DNA of 48,524 nt from an uncultured Opitutia bacterium (GCA_903860195.1 CAIOPO010000040.1:1-48524), one strand, 5' to 3'. Counted from the stretch's first letter, positions 8,801 through 19,310 are shown. Notes: generated by a model not told the origin, from the sequence alone. Program-made: numbers and translations.

Positions 8801-11348
8801 TGGTGGGTTCGTCGAGCAGCAGCAGCGCGCCGCCGCGTCCCGTCTCCACCTTGGAGAGGTAGCGCACCAGCTTGAGCCGTTGCGCCTCTCCGCCGGAGAG
8901 CGTGGTGAGCGGCTGTCCCATCGCGAGGTAGCCGAGCCCCACCTCCTCCAGGCAGGCGAGCTGGGCGGTGGCGGGCGTGCGGTCGCCGAGGAACGCGCGC
9001 GCCTCGGACACCGTCATGCGGAGCAGGTCCCCGACGCTGCGTCCCTCGTACCGGAAGGCGAGCACCTCGTCGCGGAAGCGCCGGCCCTGGCAGGACGGGC
9101 AGGGCAGGGCGACGTCCGAGACGAACTGCATCTCGACCGTCTCCCAGCCCGCGCCGCCGCAGCGTTCGCACCGACCCTCGCCGGAGTTGAAGGAGAAGTG
9201 CGACGGCGTGAGCCCGGCCGCGGCCGCCTCCGGCGAACCTCCGAGGAGATTGCGCACCGCGTCCCAGGCGCCCACGTAGAGGGCGGGGTTGGAGCGCGGC
9301 GTGCGCACCGCCGGCGACTGGTCGACGAGCGCGACCTCCGAGGGCTCGCGGTCGAACTTGACCCAGCGGCGTCCTCCGCGCTCGTCGCCCGATTCCGGAT
9401 CCCGCCCGCCGATCACCTGGTGAAGCAGCGTGGACTTGCCGGAGCCGGAGACTCCGCAGAGTCCGACCAGGCGTCCGAGCGGAACCGAGGCGGTGAAGCC
9501 CCGCAGATTGTTCGCCTCGGCTCCCTCCACGCGCAGCCGCGGCGTCGAGTCGTCGACCGTGCGTGCCGCGCGTTCCTCCGCCCGGCGTCGCCCGGAAAGC
9601 CAGGCCCCCGTCACGGAGGCGGCGGACTTGACCACGCCCGAGGGCGGGCCCTCGTAGACCAGCCGGCCGCCTTCGGCGCCGGGTCGCGGGCCGATCTCCA
9701 CCAGCCAGTCCGCCGCGCGCATCACTGACTCGTCGTGCTCCACCACCACGACCGTGTTCCCCTGCGCCACCAGTCCGCGGAGGATGTCCGTCATGCGCGC
9801 GAGGTCGCGCGCGTGCATCCCCACGCTGGGCTCATCGAGCACGAAGACCGTGTCCGCGAGGCTGGCGCCGAGGCATGACGTGAGGTTCACCCGCTGCACT
9901 TCGCCGCCCGAGAGCGTCCGTGAGAGCCGGTCGAGGGTGAGGTAGCCCAGTCCGACGGCCTCGAGGTAGCCGAGACGGGTGAGGATTGCGACCAGGGCGT
10001 GCACCGCGGGATGCGCCGAGTCGTCGACGCGTTCGGGCGCGAGGAGGGCGCGGAGTTCCGTGACCGGGAGCGCGTAGAGTTCGGGCAGCGTGCGTCCCCG
10101 CCAGCGCCACCACAGCGAGTCCTCGCGGAAGCGGCGTCCACGGCAAGAGGGGCATTCCTCATAGGCCCGCCAGCGCGAGAGGAACACCCGGACGTGCATC
10201 TTGTAAGTGGTGCCTTCGAGCCAGCGGAAGAAGCCCCGGATGCCGTACCATTTGGACTCCCACTGCCCCGGGGCGTAGCCGGGCTCGCCGTCCTCGATGA
10301 ACTTGCGGTGCGCCTTGGAGAGCCGGCGCCAGGGCACGTCCATCGGAATCCCCGCCTTGCGGCAGGCGCGCGCGAGGTCCTTCTGGCTCTCTCCGTAGAC
10401 CGTGCCCTGGAAGGGCGCGACGGCGCCTTCGGCCAGGGTCAGTTCGGCGTTCGGGACGATCTTGGCCCAGTCCAGTCCGATGACCCTGCCGAACCCCCGG
10501 CAGGCGGGGCAGGCTCCGACCGGCGAGTTGAAGGAGAAGAGCGCCGGCGTCGCCGGACGGAAACGCCGGCCGTCGACCGGTGACTCGAGCGCGTCGCTGT
10601 AGCGGGCCAGTTCGTTCCCCGCATCGTCCAGCAGCCGCATGCGGCCGCCGCCGAGCCGGAAGGCGGCCAGCGCCGCCTCATGGAAGCGGGCGGACTGGTC
10701 GGCGGTCGCCTCGACCCGGTCCTGCGCGACCACCATCTCTTCCCCGTCGGCCCGGTCTTCGCCGAGCCGGATGCGCCGGCCGCCGCAGAAGGCCCGCGTG
10801 AAGCCGGCCTTGACGAACTCATCGGTGACCGCGCCCCATTCCAGTCCTTCGGGCCGGGTGACCGCGAAGCCCAGCGTGAGGGCCCGTCCGCCGAAGCGGC
10901 CCAGCGCGTCCTTCCAGGCCGCATCCGGCCCCTGCGGGGTGATGGCGAGTCCGGAAGCCGGATCGATCAGTCCGGCCCGGTGGGCGAACCACACCTTGAA
11001 CCAGTCGCACAGCTCCGTCATCGTCCCGACCGTCGAACGGGACGTGCGCACCGAGTTGCCTTGGCGGATCGCGACGGAAGGGCGGACGTTCTCGGCCGCA
11101 TCGAGGTCGGGAGCCGGCAGCAGTTCCAGGAACTGGCGCACGTAGGGGCTGAACGTCTCCACGTAGCGCCGCTGTCCTTCCGCGTGCAGCGTATCGAAGA
11201 CCAATGACGACTTCCCGGCGCCGCTGAGTCCCGTGACGACCGTCAGCCGGCCGACCGGAATGTCGATGTCGAAGCCCTTGAGGTTGTTCTGCCTGACCCC
11301 CCTGAGTCGGATGGCCTCTGGTCGCTCGGCTGGCATCGGACCCTCCAA
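5829..11348 (-). CDS. uvrA: tandem-duplicated excinuclease ABC subunit A (four ATPase modules)
   Basis: 1839 aa, about twice the usual 940. UvrA finds bulky DNA lesions and loads UvrB in nucleotide-excision repair. Two complete UvrA units are fused. Walker A motifs lie at about 40-48 (GLSGAGKSS), 632-640 (GVSGSGKST), 972-980 (GVSGSGKSS) and 1507-1515 (GVSGAGKST); LSGGE signatures lie near 480, 818, 1350 and 1711. Zinc-finger CxxC pairs occur in every quarter (for example CPAC/CPSC, CERC/CPSC, CPEC/CPAC, CEAC/CEEC). Walker B reads LDEP in modules 1-3 but LEEP (about 1746-1749) in module 4. Double UvrA is known in Chlamydia (about 1786 aa). The fused protein probably replaces the normal homodimer with an intramolecular pair. 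The alternative start at 11336 would remove four residues. Confidence 0.95.
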   Translation of the reverse strand: MEGPMPAERPEAIRLRGVRQNNLKGFDIDIPVGRLTVVTGLSGAGKSSLVFDTLHAEGQRRYVETFSPYVRQFLELLPAPDLDAAENVRPSVAIRQGNSVRTSRSTVGTMTELCDWFKVWFAHRAGLIDPASGLAITPQGPDAAWKDALGRFGGRALTLGFAVTRPEGLEWGAVTDEFVKAGFTRAFCGGRRIRLGEDRADGEEMVVAQDRVEATADQSARFHEAALAAFRLGGGRMRLLDDAGNELARYSDALESPVDGRRFRPATPALFSFNSPVGACPACRGFGRVIGLDWAKIVPNAELTLAEGAVAPFQGTVYGESQKDLARACRKAGIPMDVPWRRLSKAHRKFIEDGEPGYAPGQWESKWYGIRGFFRWLEGTTYKMHVRVFLSRWRAYEECPSCRGRRFREDSLWWRWRGRTLPELYALPVTELRALLAPERVDDSAHPAVHALVAILTRLGYLEAVGLGYLTLDRLSRTLSGGEVQRVNLTSCLGASLADTVFVLDEPSVGMHARDLARMTDILRGLVAQGNTVVVVEHDESVMRAADWLVEIGPRPGAEGGRLVYEGPPSGVVKSAASVTGAWLSGRRRAEERAARTVDDSTPRLRVEGAEANNLRGFTASVPLGRLVGLCGVSGSGKSTLLHQVIGGRDPESGDERGGRRWVKFDREPSEVALVDQSPAVRTPRSNPALYVGAWDAVRNLLGGSPEAAAAGLTPSHFSFNSGEGRCERCGGAGWETVEMQFVSDVALPCPSCQGRRFRDEVLAFRYEGRSVGDLLRMTVSEARAFLGDRTPATAQLACLEEVGLGYLAMGQPLTTLSGGEAQRLKLVRYLSKVETGRGGALLLLDEPTTGLHREDVARLIGLMRRLVDAGHSLLVVEHHLDVLRACDWLLELGPEAGPGGGRLVAEGRPEEVARAGTPTGRFLAGGEEGFTAEAAPARRPPRAVTLRGAREHNLKGVDLELPHGSLTVMTGVSGSGKSSLAFDILFSEGQRRFLECVSAYARQFVEQLPKPDIDSLTGLPPTVAIEQRVTRGSAKSTVATVTEVAQYLRVLFARAGTLHSPVTGEPLEELTADAVARAAIARAKKLRKGSLLVAAPLVRARKGHHRPLAEWAEGRGLTRLRCDGRLVDTRGFEGLDRYAEHDVDAVIGEIRPGLRTARPDGAEEHGEKAVRALVREALAMGRGSAVLLDARGAQAAFLSTSRCDPATGESYPEVDPKHLSWNSPRGWCPECRGHGLEVEKFASDENETLHEDAIADRVGERPCPACEGRRLGPVGRSVLLNGPKGRALSLPDLLRLQPDEALGFLRGLRLDPRGRAVAAALLPEIESRLSFLGSVGLGYLALDRGADTLSGGEAQRIRLASQLGSTLSGALYVLDEPSIGLHPRDNDRLIASLRGLRDRGNTVLVVEHDEDTMRAADRVVDMGPGAGVHGGRVVAAGTAAALERDPASVTGRFLRESIPHPLRGARRPVKGPGGPAGWIRLEGAALRNLRGFDLRIPTGRLTVVCGVSGAGKSTLVCDLLAPAARLAAASRKGAVTGREALRTVSQGGGPAFTALDGLAGFRQVVVVDQEPIGKTPRSTPATYVGVWDLVRARLAALPESGVRGHGPGFFSFNTAGGRCEACAGAGRVRLEMSFLPDTYVPCEECGGARFGPAARSVRWNGKSAADILAMTFEEAAEFLSFDAKLKDLCGLMVRTGLGYLTLGQSSPTLSGGEAQRLKLVSELALGLPTFRERARGEVKPCLYVLEEPTIGLHQSDCRRLIELLHALVDQGHTVVVIEHHPDVIAEADWAVEIGPEGGAGGGRLLHAGDPESLAALKGSPTAPALKSALTRGGRGGRT

Positions 11349-11380
11349 CGGACTCGCTTCGGCCCGATTGGCAAATCACT

Positions 11381-11962
11381 TCACCTCAGCCGGCATCGCA
11401 CCACTCCGTGAGGCGTGACGACCGCCCGCACCCGCACGTCGTGGTCTTCGGACGGAACCAGGCCGGTCAGCTGGAAGACGTGGGCGTGGCCGAGCAGGAA
11501 AGTCTTCCTCGGCAGGCCGCGGAGCAGCCGGTCGTAGAAGCCGGCGCCCCGCCCCAGCCTTCTCCCCTTGCGGTCGAAGGCCAGCCCCGGGACCAGGATG
11601 AAGTCCGCCTCCGCCGCTTCGGCCGGCGGCGCGGCGTCGTCCGGTTCCCTGATGCCGAGTCCCGATGTCCGCAGGCCGTCGAGCGAGCTCACCCGGCGCA
11701 CCGACGCCGAGCGGTCCGGGGCCATCCTCGGCAGCAGCAGCGTCCGTCCTTGGGCGAGCGCGAGACGCAGCAGACCGTCGGTGACGGGTTCCGATCCGAA
11801 GGACGCGTAGAGGCAGACCGTGCGGGACTGCTTCCATTCCGGAAGCCCGGCGACCAGTCCGGCGGCGGCTTCGCCGGCCGCCTCCAGTTCCTTGCGGGTG
11901 AGGACTGAGGCGCGGGCGGCCATCTCCTCGCGCATCCTTTCCTTGTCCCGGCGCGTCTCCAT
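11381..11962 (-). CDS. 5-formyltetrahydrofolate cyclo-ligase family protein
   Basis: 193 aa. Expected to convert 5-formyl-THF to 5,10-methenyl-THF using ATP, salvaging a storage folate (MTHFS, YgfA/FAU family). Seen: an N-terminal helix rich in basic and acidic residues, VCLYASFGSEPVTDGL, LLLPRMAPD, and the C-terminal nucleotide-binding signature DFILVPGLAFD followed by GRGAGFYDRLL (the family usually has GRGGGFYDR), then VPSEDHDVRV near the end. It is 4 bp after ctaB and 32 bp before uvrA in the minus-strand gene run. Confidence 0.92.
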   Translation of the reverse strand: METRRDKERMREEMAARASVLTRKELEAAGEAAAGLVAGLPEWKQSRTVCLYASFGSEPVTDGLLRLALAQGRTLLLPRMAPDRSASVRRVSSLDGLRTSGLGIREPDDAAPPAEAAEADFILVPGLAFDRKGRRLGRGAGFYDRLLRGLPRKTFLLGHAHVFQLTGLVPSEDHDVRVRAVVTPHGVVRCRLR

Positions 11963-11966
11963 GGAT

Positions 11967-12854
11967 TCAGAACAGCCGGCAGAGCGTCAGCGTGAGCAGC
12001 ACCGCGGGCAGGTACAGGATGGAGGCGATGAAGTAAGGCTTGGCGGCCTCCTCCCGGCGGTCATCGCGCATGAAGTCCGCCGTCAGCTTCAGGAACCACA
12101 GCCCGGCCGCAGTGGACACCCACCAGTAGGGGCTGCTCCAGAAGGGGGAGAACTCCGTCCCGATGAGGCCGGCGGTGGCGAGCATCGGCACCGTGAAGAC
12201 GCCCGCCCAGCGGGCGGCGGACCGTCCCGCGGGGTCTTCGACCGTGGCCATCCGGAAGCCGCCGCGCGCGTAGTCCTCCCGCCAGAGCATGGCGAGCGCC
12301 ATGAAGTGCGGCACCTGCCAGAAGAACAGCAGCGCGAACAGCATCCACCCCATCGCGTCGATCCGGCCTCCGAGCTTGGCGGCCGTACCGATGAGAGGCG
12401 GAAGGGCGCCCGGCAGCGAGCCGACCAGCGTGCACCAGGAAGTGCGTGACTTCAGCGGCGTGTAGAGCAGCAGGTAGGAGAAGGCCGTGGCGGCCGTCAG
12501 CATCCCCGCGAGGGCGTCGGCTCCGAACCAGACCAGTGCGATGCCGGCGGCCAGCAGCGTCAGTCCGAAGGCCAGGGCGGCGACGGGCGGCACCGTGCCG
12601 GCGGGAATCGGCCGGCCGCGCGTGCGTTCCATGCGGGCGTCCGCGCCGCGGTCCATCCACATGTTCAGCGCTCCGCAGGCGCCGGCCGCGAGGGCGGTGC
12701 CCAGCGCGAGCGAGACCAGCGTGCGGGCGTCCGCCGGGGCCTCGGGGGCGCTGCAGAAATAGCCGGCCAGCGCGGTCAGGGCGGAAAGCGCCGACAGCCG
12801 GGGCTTGGTCAGCTCCCAGTAGGCGGCGGGCGTGCTACCGGCGCGTTCGCTCAT
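11967..12854 (-). CDS. ctaB: protohaem IX farnesyltransferase (haem O synthase) CtaB
   Basis: 295 aa integral membrane prenyltransferase of the UbiA superfamily, adding a farnesyl group to haem B to make haem O for terminal oxidases. The chain opens with YWELTKPRLSALSALTALAG, the usual TKPR start, followed by NMWMDRGADARMERTRGRP, the N-x3-D-x3-D diphosphate/metal motif, and the YTPLKSRTSWCTLVGSLPGALPPLIG stretch in two parts. WQVPHFMALAMLWREDY is also typical. I placed the start at 12854 because an upstream extension of about 129 residues lies across ctaA and is low-complexity Arg/Ala. Adjacent to ctaA, so the pair supplies haem A. Confidence 0.95.
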   Translation of the reverse strand: MSERAGSTPAAYWELTKPRLSALSALTALAGYFCSAPEAPADARTLVSLALGTALAAGACGALNMWMDRGADARMERTRGRPIPAGTVPPVAALAFGLTLLAAGIALVWFGADALAGMLTAATAFSYLLLYTPLKSRTSWCTLVGSLPGALPPLIGTAAKLGGRIDAMGWMLFALLFFWQVPHFMALAMLWREDYARGGFRMATVEDPAGRSAARWAGVFTVPMLATAGLIGTEFSPFWSSPYWWVSTAAGLWFLKLTADFMRDDRREEAAKPYFIASILYLPAVLLTLTLCRLF

Positions 12855-12901
12855 CTTCCCTGTGCTGGAGTCTTTGGCGCCGCTCTCCAAGGCAAAACGC
12901 C

Positions 12902-13840
12902 TCAGGCGTCGCGCAGCCTGCCTTCGCGCCGGTGAGCGAGCAGCGCGGAGGCGGCGAGCGTGGAGAGCAGGGCGGCGGCGGTCACCACGTGGACCGTGCG
13001 CACATGCGGATTGTTGGGGAGCCTCAGTCCGAGCACTCCGAGCGTGATCTGGAGCGTCAGCAGGGCGGCGACCGCCGCGGCGAGCCCCTTGCGGCCCTCC
13101 TTGGCCAGCAGCCAGGCAAGGCGGAGCGTCAGCGCGCCGGCGAGGAGGGCGCCCGACCGGTGGAGCAGGTTGAACCACCATGCGGAACCCTCGCCGGCCG
13201 CGGGGATGAATAGTCCCGTCACCGTCGGCTCGACCACCCACATCGTGCTGCGGTTCTGCCGCATCAGCGCTCCGGCGACGATGACCGCCAGCGTCGCCGC
13301 GAAGGCGAGACGGGAGGCGGAGCGGAGGCCCGGCGAGGCCGATTCCGCGGAGCGCCAGAGGGCGAGATGCGAGGTGGCGAGCCCTGCGAGCAGGGCGATG
13401 GTGAGCTGTGCGTTCACCCCGTGCGCGACCGCGAAGGCGACGGCCTTGAAGTTGCCTTCGCCGCCGACGTTGAGCTGGTCGAGCAGGACGCGCAGGCCTC
13501 CGAGCAGTCCCTGCGCCACCACGAGACCCAGCACGACGAAGGCAGCGAGCCGGACCGTGCGCCGCGTCTCGCGGACGGCGTGCGCCCAGGCGATGGCGAC
13601 GCAGAGCAGGCCCAGTCCCGCGGCGGCCAGCCGGTGCGAGTGCTCGGCGAACTTGTCGAGCTCCGTGAGCCAGCCGGGAGGATTGACCGAGCCATTGGAG
13701 AGCGGCCAGTCGAGGAAGGCCATGCCCGCGTGGATGCTCGTCGTGAAGCCTCCCGCCTGCAGTACTAAGGCGGCCCAGGCGAGGGCGCCGAAGCAGAGCC
13801 AGCGCAGCAGCGCGTCGCCCTTGGGCTCGGCCTGATTCAC
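12902..13840 (-). CDS. ctaA: haem A synthase CtaA (COX15 family)
   Basis: 312 aa, about eight membrane helices. Oxidises the C8 methyl of haem O to formyl, giving haem A for cytochrome aa3-type oxidase. Conserved haem-binding histidines appear in EHSHRLAA (about 66-69), VAHGVNAQL, LLHRSGALLAG and RTVHVVTAAAL. GGFTTSIHAGMAFLDWPLSNG near the N-terminus (split across helix 1 and a loop) is family-like. It overlaps sufE by ATGA at 13837-13840 and precedes ctaB by 47 bp. The oxidase subunits themselves are not in the window. Confidence 0.94.
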   Translation of the reverse strand: MNQAEPKGDALLRWLCFGALAWAALVLQAGGFTTSIHAGMAFLDWPLSNGSVNPPGWLTELDKFAEHSHRLAAAGLGLLCVAIAWAHAVRETRRTVRLAAFVVLGLVVAQGLLGGLRVLLDQLNVGGEGNFKAVAFAVAHGVNAQLTIALLAGLATSHLALWRSAESASPGLRSASRLAFAATLAVIVAGALMRQNRSTMWVVEPTVTGLFIPAAGEGSAWWFNLLHRSGALLAGALTLRLAWLLAKEGRKGLAAAVAALLTLQITLGVLGLRLPNNPHVRTVHVVTAAALLSTLAASALLAHRREGRLRDA

Positions 13841-14259
13841 GGCTTCACCTCCTCCGTGGCCCGGCCGAAGGCGCGGATCCTCCCGACCAGGTTGGAGAGC
13901 CCGTTGCGCCGGTTCGGGGAGAGGTGCTGGGTGATGCCGGCCTTGGAGAGGAAGTCCGCGTCAGTGGCGGCGACTTCGGCCGGCGTCGCGCCGTCGTAGA
14001 GTTCGCACACCAGCGAGGCCACGCCCTTGGTGATGAGGGAGTCCGCGTCGCATCGGAAGCGGCAGACGCCGCCTTCGAGCGACGGCACCAGCCAGAGGTT
14101 GGACGTGCACCCTTCGATGAGGAACTGGTCCAGCCGGAGGTCGGCCGGGAGCCCGGGCGCACCCTTCGCGCGGTCGATCACGTACTGGAAGCGCTCGTGA
14201 TGGTCGGCGAAGGGCTCGAGTTCGGCGAGCAGCGCGGCGCGTCGCGAGGCGAGGTCCAT
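13837..14259 (-). CDS. sufE: SufE-family cysteine desulfurase partner
   Basis: 140 aa. Accepts persulfide sulfur from a SufS/CsdA-type desulfurase for Fe-S cluster assembly. The acceptor cysteine is C51 in the motif EGCTSNLWLV; FQYVIDRAKG precedes it and GLSNLVGRIRAFG closes the family-like C-terminus. No desulfurase gene is adjacent. It lies 3 bp after the TPR protein gene and overlaps ctaA by 4 bp, so it belongs to the same transcript. Either SufE or its paralogue CsdE is possible. Confidence 0.93.
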   Translation of the reverse strand: MDLASRRAALLAELEPFADHHERFQYVIDRAKGAPGLPADLRLDQFLIEGCTSNLWLVPSLEGGVCRFRCDADSLITKGVASLVCELYDGATPAEVAATDADFLSKAGITQHLSPNRRNGLSNLVGRIRAFGRATEEVKP

Positions 14260-14262
14260 CGT

Positions 14263-16059
14263 TCAGCGTCCGGCGAGCGCTTCCTGGTCCAGGTTGGGCC
14301 GCGTGAGCGGCCCGATCTCCTTCTCGAGCCGACGGCGGCGTTCGTCGGGAAGCTTCGCCTCCGTCCGGATCCATCCGAGCACTTCCTGCCAGACCAAGGG
14401 GGAGGGCCGGCGCATCTTCAGCAGCTCATCGACGTCGTCGGCGAGCGGGCGGCGGTCGCCGTAGCCTTCGGTCAGTCCGGCGAGGATGCGGGCGCCGATG
14501 AGGTCGGCCCGCAGCTGGGAGTAGCGGGGGTGGGCGCGCACGCCGGCCTCCAGCACCCGCACCGCCGCCTCGGCGGCGCGCACCGTGCGCAGATGGCGGC
14601 CCACCGAGCGGTAGGCTTCGGGACCGAGATTGGGGGCCTTGAGGAATTCCTGCAGGTAGCGGTCGCCGACGTCGCGGTCGCGCTTGGCGGAGAGGTCGTC
14701 CTTCTTCGGACGGCCGTGGTGCGCGATGCCCAGCAGCGCCTGCACCAGCGGCTCGTTGGTCTTGAAGAACGCGCGGTCGGCCGCGGTGACCTGGCGGTGC
14801 TGGGTGATCACCTCGTCGTAGCCCTTGGCGTTGATGAGCGCCTCGAGGTGGAGCGCGGCGAACGTCGCCTTTTCGAAGCCCCTGGCGGCGGACTGGTTGG
14901 CGACCGTCAAGGTCAGTCCGTCGTAGCCGCGTTCCGCGGCGAAGTTGGCGAGCGCGATCATGGCGGGCGCGCTGTCGGCGAATTTCTCCAGCACCATGCG
15001 CAGCTCCTTCTCATATTCCTCACGCAGCCCGATCCGGTCGAGCGCGTGGAGGCGCTGGAGCCTGGGGAAGGGCGCCTTGGGTTCGGCGGAGATCCGTTCG
15101 TCGGCGATCGTGAGGGCCACCTTGGGCTGTCCGAGCAGCAGGTGGAACCGTCCGAGCTGGGCGAGGATCGCGTCCTTGGCGGCACCCTTGAAGTCGCTGG
15201 TGCGTCCTTCCAGGAGCGTGACCGCCTCGCGCGTGCGGCCGCCGTCGAAGAGTGACCGGGCCTTGAGCAGAAGGCCGCCGGCCTGCCGGTCCAGCGAGGC
15301 GCCGTCGATGGTGGCGACCGCTTCCGGATATTGGCCTGTCCAATAGAGGGAGGTGGCCACCCCTGTGGCGGCCGCTTCCCGCACCGGTGGCGTGAGCGTC
15401 TTGCCGGACTGCAGCAGCTTGAGGCCTTGGCTGATCACTTCCGCATCCCGCTCGCGCAGTTGAAGGAACTGGAAGTACCGTTCGATATAGTCCTTGGCCA
15501 GCGGGTCATCGATGGAAAGAAATTCCAGCCCGTGCTGGAGCGTCTGTATGGCGTCATCAGTACGCCCAAGATTAGAATGTAAGATATTGGAGTAGAATAA
15601 CTTAGCCTTAGCATTCGAAGGCTGGCATCGCACGGCGATCTGGGCCAGATTGAGGACATCGGCCAGCCCCATGTTCCTGGCCTGTCCTTCCATGGCCTGC
15701 TTGAGGAAGTGATGGGAGACCAGGCCGAGGTGTTCCGCCTTGATAGACTCACAATTCTTGGGGTTTTCCTCGATTTTCGTCAGTGCCATCCGGGTCATTT
15801 GCTGCAGCCCGGCGTCCAAGATCAGGTCCGTGAAAAGGTAGGTACGGCGCGCATAGCTGACGATTTCAGCGTTACCTTTGCCGACCGGGAGTCCGGCGAG
15901 CAGGATGACCTCGGCGTCGGATTCCTCCGCCCCAGGGGTTTTATCGGACTTTTCTGCGGCTTTTGGGCTGGCGGAGCCCTTCTCGGGGGCTTGCGCCACA
16001 GCCGGGCTGACTTGTCCTAGCAGAGCCAGAACCAGACCTAGACAGGACCATTTCAGCAT
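14263..16059 (-). CDS. secreted tetratricopeptide-repeat-like protein of unknown function
   Basis: 598 aa. The start at 16059 gives a clean signal peptide (LKWSCLGLVLALLGQVSPAVA then QAPEKG); a longer frame upstream has no such feature. Helical repeat features run through the protein, for example AKAKLFYSNILHSNLGRTDD, RFHLLLGQPKVALTIADE and RSVGRHLRTVRAAEAAVRVL, resembling TPR/Sel1-type scaffolds. No enzymatic motif is seen. It is the first gene of the ten-gene minus-strand run and divergent from the ribosomal superoperon. The first third (about 15440-16050) has lower GC and more AT-ending codons, including TTA leucines, than the rest. Function is not recognised. Confidence 0.8.
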   Translation of the reverse strand: MLKWSCLGLVLALLGQVSPAVAQAPEKGSASPKAAEKSDKTPGAEESDAEVILLAGLPVGKGNAEIVSYARRTYLFTDLILDAGLQQMTRMALTKIEENPKNCESIKAEHLGLVSHHFLKQAMEGQARNMGLADVLNLAQIAVRCQPSNAKAKLFYSNILHSNLGRTDDAIQTLQHGLEFLSIDDPLAKDYIERYFQFLQLRERDAEVISQGLKLLQSGKTLTPPVREAAATGVATSLYWTGQYPEAVATIDGASLDRQAGGLLLKARSLFDGGRTREAVTLLEGRTSDFKGAAKDAILAQLGRFHLLLGQPKVALTIADERISAEPKAPFPRLQRLHALDRIGLREEYEKELRMVLEKFADSAPAMIALANFAAERGYDGLTLTVANQSAARGFEKATFAALHLEALINAKGYDEVITQHRQVTAADRAFFKTNEPLVQALLGIAHHGRPKKDDLSAKRDRDVGDRYLQEFLKAPNLGPEAYRSVGRHLRTVRAAEAAVRVLEAGVRAHPRYSQLRADLIGARILAGLTEGYGDRRPLADDVDELLKMRRPSPLVWQEVLGWIRTEAKLPDERRRRLEKEIGPLTRPNLDQEALAGR

Positions 16060-16226
16060 GGGGCGCACATCTTGTGAGCCTGACCAGCATTGTCCCGCTA
16101 AAAATGGAGGGGTCGGTCGGTGGCGGCACCCCGAGTAAAGAAACCTTAAAAACCCCAAGATTCCTCTTGCATGAGGGACTCTCGTTTGTATGCCCAAACG
16201 CTCTTTTCCCTATTTAACCGAGGCCC
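16060..16226. promoter_or_regulatory. divergent promoter region between the TPR gene and rpsL
   Basis: This 167-bp gap is more AT-rich than its surroundings and must hold promoters for both directions. Toward rpsL, TATTTA at 16211-16216 is a candidate -10 with TTGTAT at 16186-16191 as a poor -35 (19-bp spacer). Transcription would then start about four bases before the rpsL ATG. No convincing minus-strand promoter is distinguishable. Confidence 0.35.
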
Positions 16227-16610
16227 ATGCCCACCATCAACCAGCTCGTGCGCAACCCGCGCATCAAGCCGAAGACCAAGTCGAAGTCTCCGGCCCTCAA
16301 CAATTCTCCGTTCCGCCGCGGGGTCTGCGTGCAGGTGATGATCCGCACTCCCAAGAAGCCCAACTCCGCCCAGCGCAAGGTCGCCAAGGTGCGCCTGACC
16401 AACGGCCAGGAGGTCATTTCCTACATCCCTGACGAAGGCCACAAGCTCCAGGAGCACTCCGTGGTCCTCGTCCGTGGCGGCCGCGTGAAGGACCTTCCCG
16501 GCGTCCGTTACCACATCGTCCGCGGGCCCCTCGACTGCTCCGGCGTCGAGAAGCGCCGCCGCTCCCGCTCCAAGTACGGCGTGAAGCGTCCGAAGGAGAA
16601 GAAGGCCTGA
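16227..16610 (+). CDS. rpsL: 30S ribosomal protein S12
   Basis: 127 aa (E. coli 124). Sits at the decoding centre and monitors codon-anticodon pairing. [19 protein letters not shown] carries the streptomycin-site lysine in the wild-type form, and [14 protein letters not shown] carries the second conserved lysine and the Asp often methylthiolated. [14 protein letters not shown] closes the basic tail. First gene of the superoperon, with no Shine-Dalgarno; rpsG follows after 27 bp. Confidence 0.98.
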   Translation: MPTINQLVRNPRIKPKTKSKSPALNNSPFRRGVCVQVMIRTPKKPNSAQRKVAKVRLTNGQEVISYIPDEGHKLQEHSVVLVRGGRVKDLPGVRYHIVRGPLDCSGVEKRRRSRSKYGVKRPKEKKA

Positions 16611-16637
16611 ACCCCCGTCCCCAGAATCTGAACAGCC

Positions 16638-17111
16638 ATGTCCCGTCGCCGCAAAGCAGCCAAGCGCGTCCATCTCCCTGACGCCCGTTACGGCAGCCCC
16701 CTCGTCAGCCAGCTCATCAACATCGTGATGAAGTCCGGCAAGAAGTCCGTCGCCCAGGCCATCGTCTACGGCGCGATCGAGAAGGTCAGCGAGAAGCTCA
16801 TGAAGGGCAACCCCGTGGAGCTCCTCCTCGGCGCCCTAGAGAACTGCCGTCCCAAGCTTGAAGTGAAGAGCCGCCGCGTGGGCGGAGCCACCTACCAGGT
16901 GCCCGTCGAGGTCAGCCATGAGCGCCAGAACAGCATCGCGCTGCGCTGGGTCGTGGCCGCCGCCGCCGGCCGCAAGGGCGCGCCCATGGCCGAGGCCCTC
17001 GCCGCCGAGGTCGTCGACGCCTACAACAACACCGGCAATGTCGTGAAGAAGCGCGAGGAGACCCACAAGATGGCGCAGGCCAACCGCGCCTTCGCCCACC
17101 TCCGCTGGTAA
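16638..17111 (+). CDS. rpsG: 30S ribosomal protein S7
   Basis: 157 aa. Primary binder of the 3' domain of 16S rRNA, initiating assembly of the 30S head. The N-terminal SRRRKAAKRVHLPDARYGS, the helix MKSGKKSVAQAIVYGA, KSRRVGGATYQVPVEV and the ETHKMAQANRAFAHLRW end are canonical. No Shine-Dalgarno is seen before the ATG. It lies between rpsL and fusA, the str-operon order. Confidence 0.98.
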   Translation: MSRRRKAAKRVHLPDARYGSPLVSQLINIVMKSGKKSVAQAIVYGAIEKVSEKLMKGNPVELLLGALENCRPKLEVKSRRVGGATYQVPVEVSHERQNSIALRWVVAAAAGRKGAPMAEALAAEVVDAYNNTGNVVKKREETHKMAQANRAFAHLRW

Positions 17112-17147
17112 TCGGAGTCCGTCCAGGCAAGCCACGAGGTCCAGACC

Positions 17148-19298
<2,151 letters not shown>

Positions 19299-19310
19299 CC
19301 CGCCTTCCCG

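Noticed and set aside
12855-13241. N-terminal extension of CtaB by about 129 residues
   Set aside because: It lies across ctaA, is Arg/Ala low complexity and CtaB homology begins just after 12854.
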